The notes under the pieces were generated by a model. The model made no database searches and was not told where the DNA came from. It saw nothing but the letters and a program-made list of their open reading frames with translations. A DNA stretch of 64,000 nucleotides from Nitrospirota bacterium. GTDB taxonomy: Bacteria; Nitrospirota; Thermodesulfovibrionia; UBA6902. Shown here one piece after another: positions 1-9,223 of the stretch. The stretch lies in the NCBI GenBank assembly GCA_016213935.1, contig JACQZG010000013.1, forward strand, positions 50,419 to 114,418. Reading direction: 5' to 3'. A program made the position numbers and the translations under genes. Each line of letters opens with the position of its first letter. Position 1 is the stretch's first letter.

Positions 1-1420
1 CGTCCCTGTTGGGGAAGAAGGCATCGGAGGCAACGGCAGAGCCTTTAAGCGATATATTGTAATTGCCGGCCTTCATCACCGCGAGCCTTGCAGAGTCAAC
101 CCTGCTTGTCTGTCCGCAGCCGATTCCGAGGGTGCGGTCTTTTGAGGCGTAGATTATCGCGTTTGACTTCATGTGCTTGCAGACCCTCCACGCAAAAGCC
201 ATTGCTTCGTACTCATCATGGGTCGGCTCTCTTTTAGTGACGACCTTGCATGACCTGAGTTCATTTATCATGCCGTTGTCCCTCTCCTGCAAAAGCAGCC
301 CGCCCTGTATCTTCCTCATCTCAAAGCCCGTGATATCCTTTGATATATCAAGCTCAAGAAGCCTGATATTGGGCTTTGTGCTAATCAGTTTTAACGCCGC
401 GTCATCAAAGCCCGGCGCAATAATTATCTCAATAAAGAGGCTGAGTATCTCTTTTGCAGTCGCCTCGTCAACTTTTTTGTTAAGTGATATAACTCCCCCG
501 AATGCAGAGACCGGGTCTGTCTCAAACGCCTTTCTGTATGCCTCGCTGAGCGTGTCAGCAGATGCAACGCCGCAGGGATTATTGTGCTTCACTATAACGG
601 CAGTCGGCCTGTCATTGAATTCTTTTGCAAGGTCTATGACCGCGCTCGAATCAAGATAGTTATTAAATGACATCTCCTTGCCCTGAAGTATCTTTGCGTC
701 AACAAGTGAAAGCCCGCTGTAAAGAGGTTCCCTGTAAACAGCAGCCTTCTGGTGAGGGTTCTCCCCATATCTTACATCATAGATTTTTCTGTAGCTCTTA
801 TTGAAATTCTGCGGGAATGTCTCTGACTGTTCGCCCTGAGCGTTTAGATAGTTGGATATAAGCGTATCGTATTGCGCCGTGTGCGAGAATACCTTCTTTG
901 CGAGATAAAATTTTGTCTCGTGACTTACAGCGCCGCCGGACTTCATCTCAGCAAGCACCTTTGAATAATCAGCAGGGTCAACGATAACAGCGACGTCCCT
1001 GTAATTCTTTGAAGCCGCCCTTATCATCGTGGGCCCGCCAATATCTATATTCTCAATCGCGGTCTCAAGCGATACGCCGGGCTTTGACACGGTCTGCTCA
1101 AAAGGATAGAGGTTCACAACAACCATGTCAATGGATGAAATGCCGTGCTTCTCTATCTCCTCCTTATCCTTTGCGTTATCCCTTCTCCAGAGGAGTCCGC
1201 CGTGTATCTTGGGATGGAGCGTTTTGAGCCTGCCGTCCATCATCTCAGGAAATCCTGTATGCTCCGAGACATCCTTCACCTTTATCCCTGCGTCTTTCAA
1301 AGTCTTTGCAGTGCCGCCCGTTGATAGTATCTCAACGCCAAACCCGCTTAACTCTTTTGCAAATTCAACAATGCCCTTCTTGTCCGAGACGCTTAGAAGC
1401 GCCCTCTTTATCCCTGCCAT
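1..1420 (-). CDS. purH: Bifunctional AICAR formyltransferase/IMP cyclohydrolase, 3' end cut by window
   Basis: PurH does the last two steps of IMP synthesis in the cytoplasm: formyl transfer to AICAR, then ring closure. About 473 codons are visible, and the frame is open to base 1, so roughly the last 40 residues of a ~515-residue family are outside. The N-terminal cyclohydrolase (MGS-like) domain shows LLSVSDKKG and STGGTAKTL; the transformylase domain shows the KHNNPCG catalytic Lys-His motif and ends in view at SDAFFP. The ATG at 1420 has a good Shine-Dalgarno (GGAGG). The next gene upstream, radC, is separated by 145 bp that hold a repeat element, so the two are probably not tightly coupled. 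Confidence 0.97.
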   Translation of the reverse strand, partial: MAGIKRALLSVSDKKGIVEFAKELSGFGVEILSTGGTAKTLKDAGIKVKDVSEHTGFPEMMDGRLKTLHPKIHGGLLWRRDNAKDKEEIEKHGISSIDMVVVNLYPFEQTVSKPGVSLETAIENIDIGGPTMIRAASKNYRDVAVIVDPADYSKVLAEMKSGGAVSHETKFYLAKKVFSHTAQYDTLISNYLNAQGEQSETFPQNFNKSYRKIYDVRYGENPHQKAAVYREPLYSGLSLVDAKILQGKEMSFNNYLDSSAVIDLAKEFNDRPTAVIVKHNNPCGVASADTLSEAYRKAFETDPVSAFGGVISLNKKVDEATAKEILSLFIEIIIAPGFDDAALKLISTKPNIRLLELDISKDITGFEMRKIQGGLLLQERDNGMINELRSCKVVTKREPTHDEYEAMAFAWRVCKHMKSNAIIYASKDRTLGIGCGQTSRVDSARLAVMKAGNYNISLKGSAVASDAFFPNRD

Positions 1421-1468
1421 TTCTCCTCCGTGTTTTTATTTATAGTTTGATTGTAAAATAAGTTTGGT

Positions 1469-1549
1469 TGTCATACTCGCGGAAGCGGGTATCCAGAATC
1501 TTTTTTTTATAAGAAAATAGATTCCGGCTTACGACCTGCCGGAATGACA
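1469..1549. repeat. 81-bp intergenic element, copy 1 (TGTCAT...ATGACA)
   Basis: The element begins TGTCAT and ends ATGACA. It contains one short hairpin (CGC-GGAA-GCG, followed by ATCCAG), an A/T-rich spacer, and a second imperfect hairpin beginning ATTCCGG and ending CCGGAATGACA. A second copy of exactly the same length lies at 60193-60273 with the same layout. It sits between purH and radC. It looks like a REP- or MITE-like palindromic element; no protein is encoded. Confidence 0.75.
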
Positions 1550-1565
1550 GACACAAAAAACAATT

Positions 1566-2264
1566 TTATTTCTGTATATACCCCTTCTCAAATAAGCTCA
1601 TATATCCGCCGTCTGCAATGATGATATGATCAAGAACCTCTATCCCGACTATCTTTCCCGTTTCAACCAGCCGCTCTGTGATTGTTATGTCATCCCTGCT
1701 CGGCGTCGTATCGCCGCTTGGGTGATTATGCACAAAGAGCACTGATGCTGACGCCTCTTTTATCGCGCTTCTGAATACCTCCCTCGGATGAACAAGCGAA
1801 GATGTCAGAGTGCCTTCTGATACAACAGTCTCTTTGAATATCCTGTTCTTGGTATCGAGCAGGGCGCAAAGAAACCTCTCTTTTTTGAGGCCGTAAAATT
1901 TCGGCCTGTAGTAATCAAACACATCACTGCTCTTTTTAAATGAGGGCTTGCCTGAACCTTCCTGAGCCTCGCTTGACATGAGCCGCCTTCCGAGTTCAAA
2001 GGCCGCCTTAAGCTGCGCGAGCTTTGCGCTGCCTATGCCCTTTACCTTTGAAAACTCGGCTAATGAAGCAGCTTCTATCTCTTTCACGCTGCCGAATTCC
2101 GTCAGAAGCTCCCTCGCAAGTTCAATGGCGCTCTTCTTCCTCCCGCCTGTCCTCAGGATGATCGCCATCAGCTGAGCGGTGCTCAGTTCGTCAGCGCCGA
2201 ACTTCAAAAGCCTCTCCCTGGGCCTCTCATCCTCAGGCCAGCTCTTTATGCTCTGGTATTCCAT
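1566..2264 (-). CDS. radC: RadC family JAMM/MPN-domain protein
   Basis: A 232-residue protein of normal family length. The N-terminal helix-hairpin-helix region (about residues 40-70, with KVKGIGSAKLAQLKAA) is followed by the MPN/JAMM metalloprotease-like domain with the HNHPSGD motif (about residues 178-184), the zinc-binding signature of RadC (UPF0758). The historical link to DNA repair is not well supported in other bacteria; a nucleic-acid-associated role is the most one can infer. The gene stands alone with its own candidate promoter. Confidence 0.93.
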   Translation of the reverse strand: MEYQSIKSWPEDERPRERLLKFGADELSTAQLMAIILRTGGRKKSAIELARELLTEFGSVKEIEAASLAEFSKVKGIGSAKLAQLKAAFELGRRLMSSEAQEGSGKPSFKKSSDVFDYYRPKFYGLKKERFLCALLDTKNRIFKETVVSEGTLTSSLVHPREVFRSAIKEASASVLFVHNHPSGDTTPSRDDITITERLVETGKIVGIEVLDHIIIADGGYMSLFEKGYIQK

Positions 2265-2300
2265 AGAGATTAAAGGTAAGTTTCCGGAAAAAAGTAATGA

Positions 2301-2330
2301 ATTATAACCTATAGTCAGGCAAAAATGTAA
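2301..2330 (-). promoter_or_regulatory. Candidate sigma-70 promoter for radC
   Basis: On the minus strand TTACAT is followed after 18 bp by TATAAT, about 40 bp upstream of the radC start. The -10 box is a perfect match and the -35 box is a partial one. Confidence 0.4.
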
Positions 2331-2427
2331 CAGAGAATGGGCAGGTTAAATTACTGGAATAACTCCCTATGAACTTCTCTTTAACAAACAGGAAGATAAG
2401 GATTTGCCAAGCTTCATCAGCTCTATG

Positions 2428-2565
2428 CTAAGCCACTACTTTTGTATTTTGCCCAAAATCCTTATCCATTCTCGCCAGGGCAAGGAAGGCCTGCGAAATG
2501 GAATCAATCTCTTTCGGGGACAGCTTTTTACTCTTCTTGTTTTCAACAATGCACTCGTACAACAC
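2428..2565 (-). CDS. Possible 45-residue ORF or gene remnant downstream of rph
   Basis: The 308-bp gap between rph and radC contains one protein-like frame: GTG at 2565 to TAG at 2428, 45 residues, lysine-rich (ENKKSKKLSPKEIDSISQAF), predicted mostly helical. It starts 8 bp after the rph stop but lacks a clear Shine-Dalgarno. It could be a short co-transcribed gene or the relic of a longer one; I do not recognise a family. The rest of the gap (2266-2427) shows only the radC promoter. Confidence 0.25.
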   Translation of the reverse strand: MLYECIVENKKSKKLSPKEIDSISQAFLALARMDKDFGQNTKVVA

Positions 2566-2572
2566 CTACAAC

Positions 2573-3289
2573 TCACTCCCTCAGCGCCTTCTTCTGTATC
2601 TCCACGATCTCGCTGATGCCGGAAGTGGCAAGGTGGAGCATTTTGTGAAACTGTTTATTATCAAAAGGCGTTGTCTCCGCCGTGCCCTGTATCTCTATGA
2701 ACTTTCCGGAGCCTGTCATGACGACATTCATATCGACCTCTGCCTTTGAATCTTCAATATATTCGAGGTCAAGCCTCGGCTCTCCCTCGATTATCCCGAC
2801 GCTTACCGCGGCGACATAATCTTTAACCGGGTCTTTTTTTATTACCCCGTTTTTCATTGCATATGCGACGGCATCCCTAAGCGCCACGAATGCCCCCGTT
2901 ATCGAGGCTGTTCTTGTCCCTCCGTCAGCCTGGATCACGTCGCAGTCAAGCCATATGGTTATCTCTCCAAGCGCCTCAAGGTCAACTACCGCTCTCATCG
3001 ACCTGCCTATCAGCCTCTGTATCTCATGCGTCCTCCCGCCTATCTTCCCCTTTGAAGATTCCCTGAATGTCCTTGTTGAGGTCGCGCGCGGAAGCATCCC
3101 GTATTCGGCAGTGACCCATCCCTTGCCTTTATCTCTGAGAAAAGGCGGGACATTATTTTCAATGGAAGCGCTGCATATTATTCTTGTGGAGCCCATTTCT
3201 ATGAGGACAGAGCCCTCAGCGGTTTTAATATAGTTTCTTTTGAGCTTTATCTTTCTGAGCTCGTCAGCTTTTCTGTTATGCGGACGCAT
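2573..3289 (-). CDS. rph: Ribonuclease PH
   Basis: RNase PH is a phosphate-dependent 3'-5' exoribonuclease that trims tRNA 3' ends. The 238 residues match the family throughout: [20 protein letters not shown] region (about residues 70-95) with the phosphate-binding Arg-rich stretch, and [19 protein letters not shown] (about 110-128) with GGTRTA. An in-frame TTG lies 3 bp further upstream, but the ATG at 3289 is preceded by GGGGGA and shares one base with the murI stop, so it is the likelier start. Co-translation with murI is suggested by this overlap. Confidence 0.96.
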   Translation of the reverse strand: MRPHNRKADELRKIKLKRNYIKTAEGSVLIEMGSTRIICSASIENNVPPFLRDKGKGWVTAEYGMLPRATSTRTFRESSKGKIGGRTHEIQRLIGRSMRAVVDLEALGEITIWLDCDVIQADGGTRTASITGAFVALRDAVAYAMKNGVIKKDPVKDYVAAVSVGIIEGEPRLDLEYIEDSKAEVDMNVVMTGSGKFIEIQGTAETTPFDNKQFHKMLHLATSGISEIVEIQKKALRE

Positions 3290-4101
3290 CAATTTCCCCC
3301 AAGTTCTATTTTTGTGATATTTGAAATCCCGCTCCCGAGAAACCCCATCCCTGTTCTGGCGAATTTATCCGGAGAGTCAGTGACGAAAAACTTCCTTGAA
3401 GGGCCAGTATTCCCTTCGCGCAGAAGCCCTTTCTCCAGCAGTATCCGCCTCGCCTCTTTTGCGGTCTCAACGGCAGAGTCTATGAGAGGGATTGCGGCTA
3501 CGGAAGATATTATATCTTTTATCATAGGATAATGCGTGCATCCGAGGACAAGCGCGTCAAAACTCCCCTCTCTAAGAGGGGCCAGGTATTTTCTGACGAC
3601 AAGCGTCGTGATCTCTCCCTCAACCCAACCCTCCTCCACAAGCGGGACAAATAGCGGGCAGGCGATCCCGGTCACATTTATGCTCCCGTCAATGGCCTTA
3701 ATAGCCTTCTCATACGACCCGCTTCTTATGGTGGTCTCTGTTCCTATGACAGCGATATTTTTATGCTCTGTCATGAAGGCCGCAGCCCTTGCGCCTGGAT
3801 TTACCACCCCCACTACCGGCACAGGCACCTCTTCAGAAATCCTTCCGAGGCTGACTGAAGACGAGGTGTTGCACGCGACAATCAGGAGCTTTATCCCCTT
3901 TGAAAGAATAAACCTGGCGCACTCAAGCGAATATTTCGTGACCGTCTCAGGAGACCTCGCGCCGTAAGGCACCCTTGCCGTATCTCCCAAATAAATAATA
4001 TCTTCGGCGGGAAGCTCCCTCATCACTTCCTTCATCACAGTTAGGCCGCCCACGCCCGAATCGAATATTCCGATGGATTTATTGCATTCCGGCACTTTCA
4101 A
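3289..4101 (-). CDS. murI: Glutamate racemase
   Basis: MurI supplies D-glutamate for peptidoglycan. The 270 residues show [17 protein letters not shown] near the N-terminus (Asp14) and the two catalytic cysteines in VACNTSS (Cys77) and LGCTHYP (Cys188). Length is normal. It lies in an apparent four-gene operon: amidase - GerMN protein - murI - rph, with its first 23 bp overlapping the end of the GerMN gene. Placing murI with a cell-wall amidase fits peptidoglycan metabolism. Confidence 0.96.
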   Translation of the reverse strand: MKVPECNKSIGIFDSGVGGLTVMKEVMRELPAEDIIYLGDTARVPYGARSPETVTKYSLECARFILSKGIKLLIVACNTSSSVSLGRISEEVPVPVVGVVNPGARAAAFMTEHKNIAVIGTETTIRSGSYEKAIKAIDGSINVTGIACPLFVPLVEEGWVEGEITTLVVRKYLAPLREGSFDALVLGCTHYPMIKDIISSVAAIPLIDSAVETAKEARRILLEKGLLREGNTGPSRKFFVTDSPDKFARTGMGFLGSGISNITKIELGGN

Positions 4102-4654
4102 TCTCTTCTCCTACAGGCCTTGATATATCTATATGCCCTGCAAGGCTTTCGGCCTCTTTGCCCTGTATAAGTATCTTCATTGCAGTAAATCCGGGGACAG
4201 ACTCCTTTATCTTCCCGTAAAGGCCGGAGATGACATTAAATTCCTTAAACACATCGCCCTGAAAATTCCTGACAAGCCCTGCGCTGAGGTCAATGTAGAT
4301 CACGCCGCTTCTGTCCATATAAAGGTCAAGCAGTTCAACCTCATAAGTCCTCATGAACTCCGTTATAACGCTCCCGGCAGCCGCGAGCGCCGCGTCTTCC
4401 CTGAAACCCTCTTCAGAAGAAGCGCCTGAGCTATTTCCGTAAAGTTCAGGGGAAGGCATCTTCTCTTCATCTTCCGATAATGATTTGTTCCTTGAGTGTA
4501 TCTCTGAGATAAATGCCGATTCGAAAGTGAACTTCGGCTTTAAATAAATATAACTCGCCAGTGACGCTGTGACGAAAACCGCCGCAGCCAGGAGGATAAA
4601 GCTCCAGGGGTTTCCCTTCTTTCTAACTTTCCTTTTCTGCCGTGAGCTTTTCAT
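4079..4654 (-). CDS. GerMN-domain membrane-anchored protein
   Basis: This 191-residue protein starts with a basic stretch (KSSRQKRKVRKKG), one transmembrane helix (about residues 17-36), a low-complexity acidic/serine linker (to about 85), then a GerMN domain (about 88-185) ending in KILIQGKEAESLAGHIDISR, a typical GerMN tail. GerMN domains occur in spore germination protein GerM and in periplasmic proteins next to amidases in many Gram-negatives; the function there is unknown. The start overlaps the upstream amidase gene by 32 bp, supporting co-expression with it. Confidence 0.85.
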   Translation of the reverse strand: MKSSRQKRKVRKKGNPWSFILLAAAVFVTASLASYIYLKPKFTFESAFISEIHSRNKSLSEDEEKMPSPELYGNSSGASSEEGFREDAALAAAGSVITEFMRTYEVELLDLYMDRSGVIYIDLSAGLVRNFQGDVFKEFNVISGLYGKIKESVPGFTAMKILIQGKEAESLAGHIDISRPVGEEIESAGMQ

Positions 4655-5324
4655 AATTCTCTATGCCTTTATATATCGCATCAGCGATCTCAGCCTGAAG
4701 CTCGCTTGAGTAAGAAGCGTCATCGAATGAAGGAAGTTCTATCAGCAAAGCGGCCGCGCCGACCCTTGAAAGCATGCTGTAAGGAAGCGGTTTCGCAATA
4801 ACCCGCTCTCTGCCGAACCCCTTTCCGAGCGCATTCTCCATGGATTTGAGGAGCTCCGCGGTCCTCAACTGATAATCATGCTGCCCGCTCTCCGCAAGAT
4901 AGGGTTTTAATTCCTCTGAGGGGCCTGCAGCTAAGGGCACATAGATGACTATCTCCTGATGATTGCCGACGTGAAGGCTCAGAAATATATCAGCCTCTTC
5001 CTTTGAAGATAGGTTCACCCTGTCGGCAAACGACATTAAATGGTCGCCGCTTCTTGTAGCAGAAGCCCTGAAGCCGCCTCTGCCCGCAAGCGCGGCAATT
5101 CTCTTTGCTATGTCAAGAACGACTCCTTTTTCGTTTAACTGCCCCTTTATTATCCCGTAATCAGGCCCGCCGTGGCCCGGGTCTATTACAACGGATTTCG
5201 CCCGTCCGGATTTTGCCATAAGCTTTTTATCCCCTTCAAAGGCCGCCATTAAATAGTCAGTTTCTTGAGCAGCCGCGATATGAGCAAACTGCAGTAGCAA
5301 TAGCAGAAGAGGAACTTTTTTCAT
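4623..5324 (-). CDS. N-acetylmuramoyl-L-alanine amidase, Amidase_3 family
   Basis: A periplasmic peptidoglycan amidase cutting the muramoyl-L-alanine bond. A signal peptide spans about residues 1-19 (KKVPLLLLLLQFAHIAAAQ). The Amidase_3 zinc site is visible: VVIDPGHGGPDYG (His), a Glu in NEKGVVLDIA, SLHVG (His; the family more often has S-x-H-A-N), and the catalytic Glu in LIELPSF. At 233 residues it carries the catalytic domain only, with no AMIN or peptidoglycan-binding module. First gene of the amidase-GerMN-murI-rph operon. Confidence 0.9.
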   Translation of the reverse strand: MKKVPLLLLLLQFAHIAAAQETDYLMAAFEGDKKLMAKSGRAKSVVIDPGHGGPDYGIIKGQLNEKGVVLDIAKRIAALAGRGGFRASATRSGDHLMSFADRVNLSSKEEADIFLSLHVGNHQEIVIYVPLAAGPSEELKPYLAESGQHDYQLRTAELLKSMENALGKGFGRERVIAKPLPYSMLSRVGAAALLIELPSFDDASYSSELQAEIADAIYKGIENYEKLTAEKES

Positions 5325-5469
5325 GATGAAAATTTTAGCATTTATTAGAGCTTATATGCCATGTTAATGCAATAACCTTTATAATTTTTATATTCTGTTG
5401 TAAAGTATAAATTGTTCAAATCAGCCAATCCTATTCATATAATAATAATTTTATAAAGGAGGCTTTGTA

Positions 5470-6831
5470 ATGGCAGGGACAATCGAGAGATTAAAAAAAT
5501 GCATCTCCGTTTCTAACGGCGAGGTTGGGATTAAAGAAGCCGGCGCGGCAAGAGATATCATGGATAGCCTCATTTACGAGGCTGTCTTTACCGCGGATGA
5601 AGCGCGGAAAAAGAACCTTTTGAGGCTTGTTATAGAGATCGCCAAAAAAATGGGCGCGGTGCCTTCTTCCATCCAGTCGATATATGAGGAGATGGGAAGA
5701 AGCTACCCCGGTTTCACCGTGCCAGCAATAAATATTAGAGGGCTCACATACGATGTCGCTAAAGTGATATTCAGAAAGGCGAACGAGATGAATGTCGGAG
5801 CCATGATATTTGAGATCGCCCGCTCCGAGATAGGTTATACAAAACAGAAGCCGCTTGAGTATTCCGCGGTAGTTCTCGCGGCGGCTGTCAGAGAGGGATA
5901 TAAGGGGCCGGTATTCATACAGGGCGACCACTTTCAGTTGATAAGAAAGAATTATCTCGCTGACCCGAAGCCTGAAACAGAATATGTCAAAGGGCTTATC
6001 AAAGAGGCGGTTGAGGCAGAATTCTACAATATAGACCTCGACACATCAACGCTTGTTGACCTCGATAAAAAAGATCTCAAAGAAGAGCAGAGACCGAACT
6101 TTGAAGCTGCCGCTGACCTCGCCTCTTTCATTCGAGGTATAGAGCCCAAAGGCGTCACAGTCTCTGTCGGCGGGGAGATAGGGGAGATAGGCGGCAAAAA
6201 CAGCACGCCTGAAGAGCTTAGGGCATATCTTGACGGTTTTAAAGAGACGATGAAGTCAGGCAAGGGAGTAAGCAAACTGAGCGTACAGTCAGGCACATCT
6301 CACGGCGGGGTCGTGCTTCCCGACGGCTCTCTCGCTAAGGTGAAGATAGATTTTGAGACCTTGAGAAAGATGTCAGAAGTCGCAAGAAAAGAATACGGCC
6401 TTTCCGGAGCCGTGCAGCACGGCGCGTCAACTTTGCCGGATGAGGCATTCCACATGTTCCCCGAGACAGGCACTTCAGAGGTACATCTTGCAACAGGATT
6501 TCAGAATATCATATACGACAGCCCTTCCCTTCCCGCTTCATTCAAGAACGAGATTTATGAATACCTCAAGACTGAATGCGCCAAGGAGAGAAAAGAGGGC
6601 CAGACAGAGGAGCAGTTCTTTTACAGCACCCGCAAGAAGGGATTCGGCACTTTGAAGAAGAAGTGGTGGGACCTTCCGGCAGAAGTAAAAACACCCATCA
6701 TGAAAGAGCTTGAAGACAAGTTCGATCTCCTCTTTAATAAATTGAAAGTCGGAAACACTAAAGATTATGTTAACAATCACATGAAGGTTGTTGCCGTTGA
6801 AAAGAAAGTCGCAGATAATGTCTTAGGATAA
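5470..6831 (+). CDS. Class II fructose-bisphosphate aldolase-like protein
   Basis: A 453-residue protein of the class II (zinc) aldolase superfamily. FTVPAINIRG (about 76-85) and the metal-binding QGDHFQL segment (about 156) match the aldolase barrel; VSVGGEIGEIGGKNSTPEEL (about 232-251), the phosphate-site SGTSHGGV, and AVQHGASTLPDE (about 315-326) follow. It is ~100-150 residues longer than classical FbaA, with an N-terminal extension (1-75) and a Lys-rich C-terminal extension; long forms of this kind are annotated as aldolases in many anaerobes. A strong AAAGGAGG ribosome site precedes the ATG. It faces the phosphofructokinase gene across a shared terminator. Confidence 0.85.
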   Translation: MAGTIERLKKCISVSNGEVGIKEAGAARDIMDSLIYEAVFTADEARKKNLLRLVIEIAKKMGAVPSSIQSIYEEMGRSYPGFTVPAINIRGLTYDVAKVIFRKANEMNVGAMIFEIARSEIGYTKQKPLEYSAVVLAAAVREGYKGPVFIQGDHFQLIRKNYLADPKPETEYVKGLIKEAVEAEFYNIDLDTSTLVDLDKKDLKEEQRPNFEAAADLASFIRGIEPKGVTVSVGGEIGEIGGKNSTPEELRAYLDGFKETMKSGKGVSKLSVQSGTSHGGVVLPDGSLAKVKIDFETLRKMSEVARKEYGLSGAVQHGASTLPDEAFHMFPETGTSEVHLATGFQNIIYDSPSLPASFKNEIYEYLKTECAKERKEGQTEEQFFYSTRKKGFGTLKKKWWDLPAEVKTPIMKELEDKFDLLFNKLKVGNTKDYVNNHMKVVAVEKKVADNVLG

Positions 6832-6844
6832 TTATTGAGACAAG

Positions 6845-6886
6845 AAAGCCCGCCTCGAAGTTTCGGGGCGGGCTTTATAATTTTTT
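6845..6886 (+). terminator. Rho-independent terminator after the aldolase gene
   Basis: AAAGCCCGCC (6845-6854) pairs with GGCGGGCTTT (6867-6876), with a short inner stem, followed by A/T and a run of six T (6881-6886). It separates the convergent aldolase and phosphofructokinase genes; on the minus strand the T-run is poor. Confidence 0.9.
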
Positions 6887-6897
6887 ACTATTAGCCT

Positions 6898-8109
6898 CTA
6901 ATGCATCCTCTCTATCTCGCCCTTCTCTTCTGATACCTCAGGTTTGTAAGCTCCCGGCTTCCTGCCGAAACAGACGCCGAGCGTTTCATAGAAAGAGACT
7001 ATATCGAGGCTGACATGTCTCTGCTTTATAACCTCTGCCGTAGGCTTGTAAGATATCTTTGTTCCCTGAACCTTGACGACCGTATTCCAGCCAAGCCCTT
7101 TTGTAAGGAGTATCACAGCAGCGCCTCCTGCCTCTTTTCCGAAGTTGGTGTCATAAGCTGATGACGCGCCCGAACGCACCAGATGCCCCGGCGTCACCTC
7201 ACGCACTTCAGGTATCTTGTAAACGCCCGGCACAAACATGCCTGTTCTCTTCATGAACTCCTTGATATCAGGGTCCTCCTTCATCCTCTTCTCAAGCTGC
7301 TGCCTTACGTACTTGCCGGCGCCTGCAAGCTTCTTATGCCCGAAGGCGTCAACGCCAGCTGACTCATCATAGAGCAATTCCCCTGAAGCGGTAGTCACAC
7401 CTTCCGCAGCTACAATGGAATATGTGCCTGCCTTCACATCGCTACGCTCTATCCTCGCAAGGAACCTCTGCTTCACATGCGCGTACACGACATCAAAATC
7501 AACGGGTATCTCAGGTATCAAAATACAGTCAGCATCAGCGCCGATGCCGCCCCTGAAAGCGGTATGCCCGGCATACCTGCCGAACGCCTCAAACACGATG
7601 ACACGATTGTGTGTATTGCCCGTGGTCTTGAGGTCTCTCACAAAGTCGGCTATCCTGTTAATCGCAGAATCTCCGCCCACGCTGTAGGTCTGCAAGTCAA
7701 GGTCCATGGTTTTAGGCGCGTGCACGCATGTTATGCCCTGCGCCGCAAGGTCTACCATGACACTGCCTGAATCATCACCTCCGCTTATTACCAGCCCGCC
7801 GATGTTGAACTTCTCCAGCCCCTTCTTTATCCTCTCATACTTCTTTTCATCTTCTATCTTCTTAACCTTTACCCTTGAGTTCCCTGCCTCGGAGCCTGCC
7901 ATGCCAGCGTCAATCAGGTCAAGCCTCTCAGGCGTTAGAATAACGACCTTCTCCATATCTATGAGGTTGTAGAGCCCGGCATATCCGTTAGGTATAATGA
8001 CCGCCTCAATACCCATGGAATTTGCCATCTGCGCCGCGCCCTTGATAACTCCGTTAATGCCTCCGCAGTCACCGCCGCTTGTAAGTATACCTATTCTTTT
8101 AATGTTCAT
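6898..8109 (-). CDS. pfp: 6-phosphofructokinase, diphosphate (PPi)-type by motif
   Basis: Phosphofructokinase family, 403 residues. The nucleotide/PPi site reads GGDDS (110-114) rather than the GGDGS of ATP enzymes, and the next motif is PKTMD (132-136), with Lys133 replacing the Gly of ATP enzymes. In the family, Asp at the second position of GGDD together with Lys in PKT(I/M)D marks PPi dependence, so PPi use is inferred. Other motifs: GILTSGGDCGGING near the start, EAFGRYAGHTA (about 175-185), and PGHLVRSG. Ends with TAG. It converges on the aldolase gene, forming a glycolytic/gluconeogenic pair. Confidence 0.9.
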   Translation of the reverse strand: MNIKRIGILTSGGDCGGINGVIKGAAQMANSMGIEAVIIPNGYAGLYNLIDMEKVVILTPERLDLIDAGMAGSEAGNSRVKVKKIEDEKKYERIKKGLEKFNIGGLVISGGDDSGSVMVDLAAQGITCVHAPKTMDLDLQTYSVGGDSAINRIADFVRDLKTTGNTHNRVIVFEAFGRYAGHTAFRGGIGADADCILIPEIPVDFDVVYAHVKQRFLARIERSDVKAGTYSIVAAEGVTTASGELLYDESAGVDAFGHKKLAGAGKYVRQQLEKRMKEDPDIKEFMKRTGMFVPGVYKIPEVREVTPGHLVRSGASSAYDTNFGKEAGGAAVILLTKGLGWNTVVKVQGTKISYKPTAEVIKQRHVSLDIVSFYETLGVCFGRKPGAYKPEVSEEKGEIERMH

Positions 8110-8208
8110 ATTGATACTCCTTTCTTTAAGAGATTATTTCCGAATAATGCGTAAATTTTACCACATTACATTATCGTCTGCCAGAATTAAATTGATGCAG
8201 AAAAATAT

Positions 8209-8236
8209 TTGCTATCTTGTTAATACAATATATAAT
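8209..8236 (+). promoter_or_regulatory. Candidate sigma-70 promoter for tpx
   Basis: TTGCTA (8209-8214), 16-bp spacer, perfect TATAAT (8231-8236). The tpx start is ~50 bp downstream of the -10 box, and a strong Shine-Dalgarno (GAGGTGA) precedes the ATG. Confidence 0.6.
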
Positions 8237-8287
8237 TTAGTTATTGTTTAGTCTAAAAATCCAACATACATTTAACGAGGTGAGATC

Positions 8288-8788
8288 ATGGCAACTATTA
8301 CATTAAAAGGAACACCTACACAAACAATCGGTTCATTGCCCGCAATCAATACTCAAGCGCCAAATTTCAAGCTGACAAAGACCGATCTTTCAGATGTTAC
8401 ATTGGACAACTTTAAGGGCAAGAGAGTAATTTTAAATATCTTCCCCAGCATAGATACTTCGGTCTGCGCAACCTCGGTAAGGAGATTCAACGAAGAGGCA
8501 TCCCGCCTGAATAATACTGTTGTTTTATGCGTCTCGGCTGACCTTCCGTTCGCCCATGAAAGATTCTGCACTGTTGAAGGAATAAAAAATGTTATCCCGC
8601 TTTCAGTATTCAGATCTAAGAACTTCGGCAGGGACTACGGCGTTGAGATAACCAGCGGCCCTCTTTCAGGCCTGCTGTCAAGGGCGATAGTCATCATAGA
8701 TGAGACGGGAAAAGTCATTTACACCCAGCAGGTTTCTGAAATAGCAGAGGAACCTGATTATAATAAAGCGCTCTCTGCGATATCGTAA
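8288..8788 (+). CDS. tpx: Thiol peroxidase (atypical 2-Cys peroxiredoxin)
   Basis: Tpx reduces hydroperoxides with electrons from thioredoxin. The 166-residue protein has the peroxidatic Cys60 in the Tpx signature PSIDTSVCATSVRRFN and the resolving Cys94 in HERFC, the normal arrangement of the family, and APNFKLT typical of the N-terminal thioredoxin-fold strand. The ATG has an excellent ribosome site and a good upstream promoter. The stop is followed 8 bp later by the possible TTG start of a small ORF, so read-through into the two following genes is possible. Confidence 0.96.
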   Translation: MATITLKGTPTQTIGSLPAINTQAPNFKLTKTDLSDVTLDNFKGKRVILNIFPSIDTSVCATSVRRFNEEASRLNNTVVLCVSADLPFAHERFCTVEGIKNVIPLSVFRSKNFGRDYGVEITSGPLSGLLSRAIVIIDETGKVIYTQQVSEIAEEPDYNKALSAIS

Positions 8789-8796
8789 GGGAATCT

Positions 8797-8949
8797 TTGA
8801 CAGAGGACATGCATCTTCATCAAAGCAATCATGAGATTGTAAAAAATATTGCCGGCCTCAAGTATCCCGTAAAGATCGCTGTTCCGGTCGAAGGTGATAC
8901 GGTTAAGGTAATAACAAGCTATCCGTTGAAAAAAAGGAGAAAGAAATGA
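8797..8949 (+). CDS. Small protein coupled to the DUF2283 gene
   Basis: The frame from TTG 8797 (AAGG six bases upstream) or ATG 8809 to TGA 8949 gives 46-50 residues ending VKVITSYPLKKRRKK. The stop overlaps the DUF2283 start (ATGA), a typical coupled layout. The ending resembles the last strand and basic tail of DUF4258-like small proteins that often accompany DUF2283, but the N-terminal half seems to be missing, so this may be a shortened remnant. Family assignment is tentative. Confidence 0.5.
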   Translation: MTEDMHLHQSNHEIVKNIAGLKYPVKIAVPVEGDTVKVITSYPLKKRRKK

Positions 8950-9170
8950 GAGTACATTACGATAACGAAGTAGACGCCGTATATATTAAATTGGGGAACC
9001 AGAAGCCGGACGGAGTTGTTGAGATCTCCGAAGGTGTTAATTTAGATACCACCTCTGAGAACAAGTTAGTCGGCATTGAAATCCTTAACGCCTCCAAGAA
9101 AATGAATATTAAAACAATTCTTTCCTATGAACTTGAGCTTGACAAGAAGTTGACTCTGAAAACAGCTTAA
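8946..9170 (+). CDS. DUF2283 domain protein
   Basis: A 74-residue protein covering a whole DUF2283 domain: YDNEVDAVYIKLGN at residues 5-18 and LVGIEILNASKKM at about 41-53, followed by a short helical tail. Genes of this family are frequent beside small DUF4258 or RelE-like partners and are suspected to belong to toxin-antitoxin-like pairs; no biochemical role is established. It is translationally coupled (4-bp overlap) to the small ORF just upstream, with AAAGGAGAAAG as ribosome site. Confidence 0.85.
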   Translation: MRVHYDNEVDAVYIKLGNQKPDGVVEISEGVNLDTTSENKLVGIEILNASKKMNIKTILSYELELDKKLTLKTA

Positions 9171-9223
9171 CCTTCAGATATTTATCAGCATCATCCTTAA
9201 AGCATGTTTTTCTGCTGAAAACA

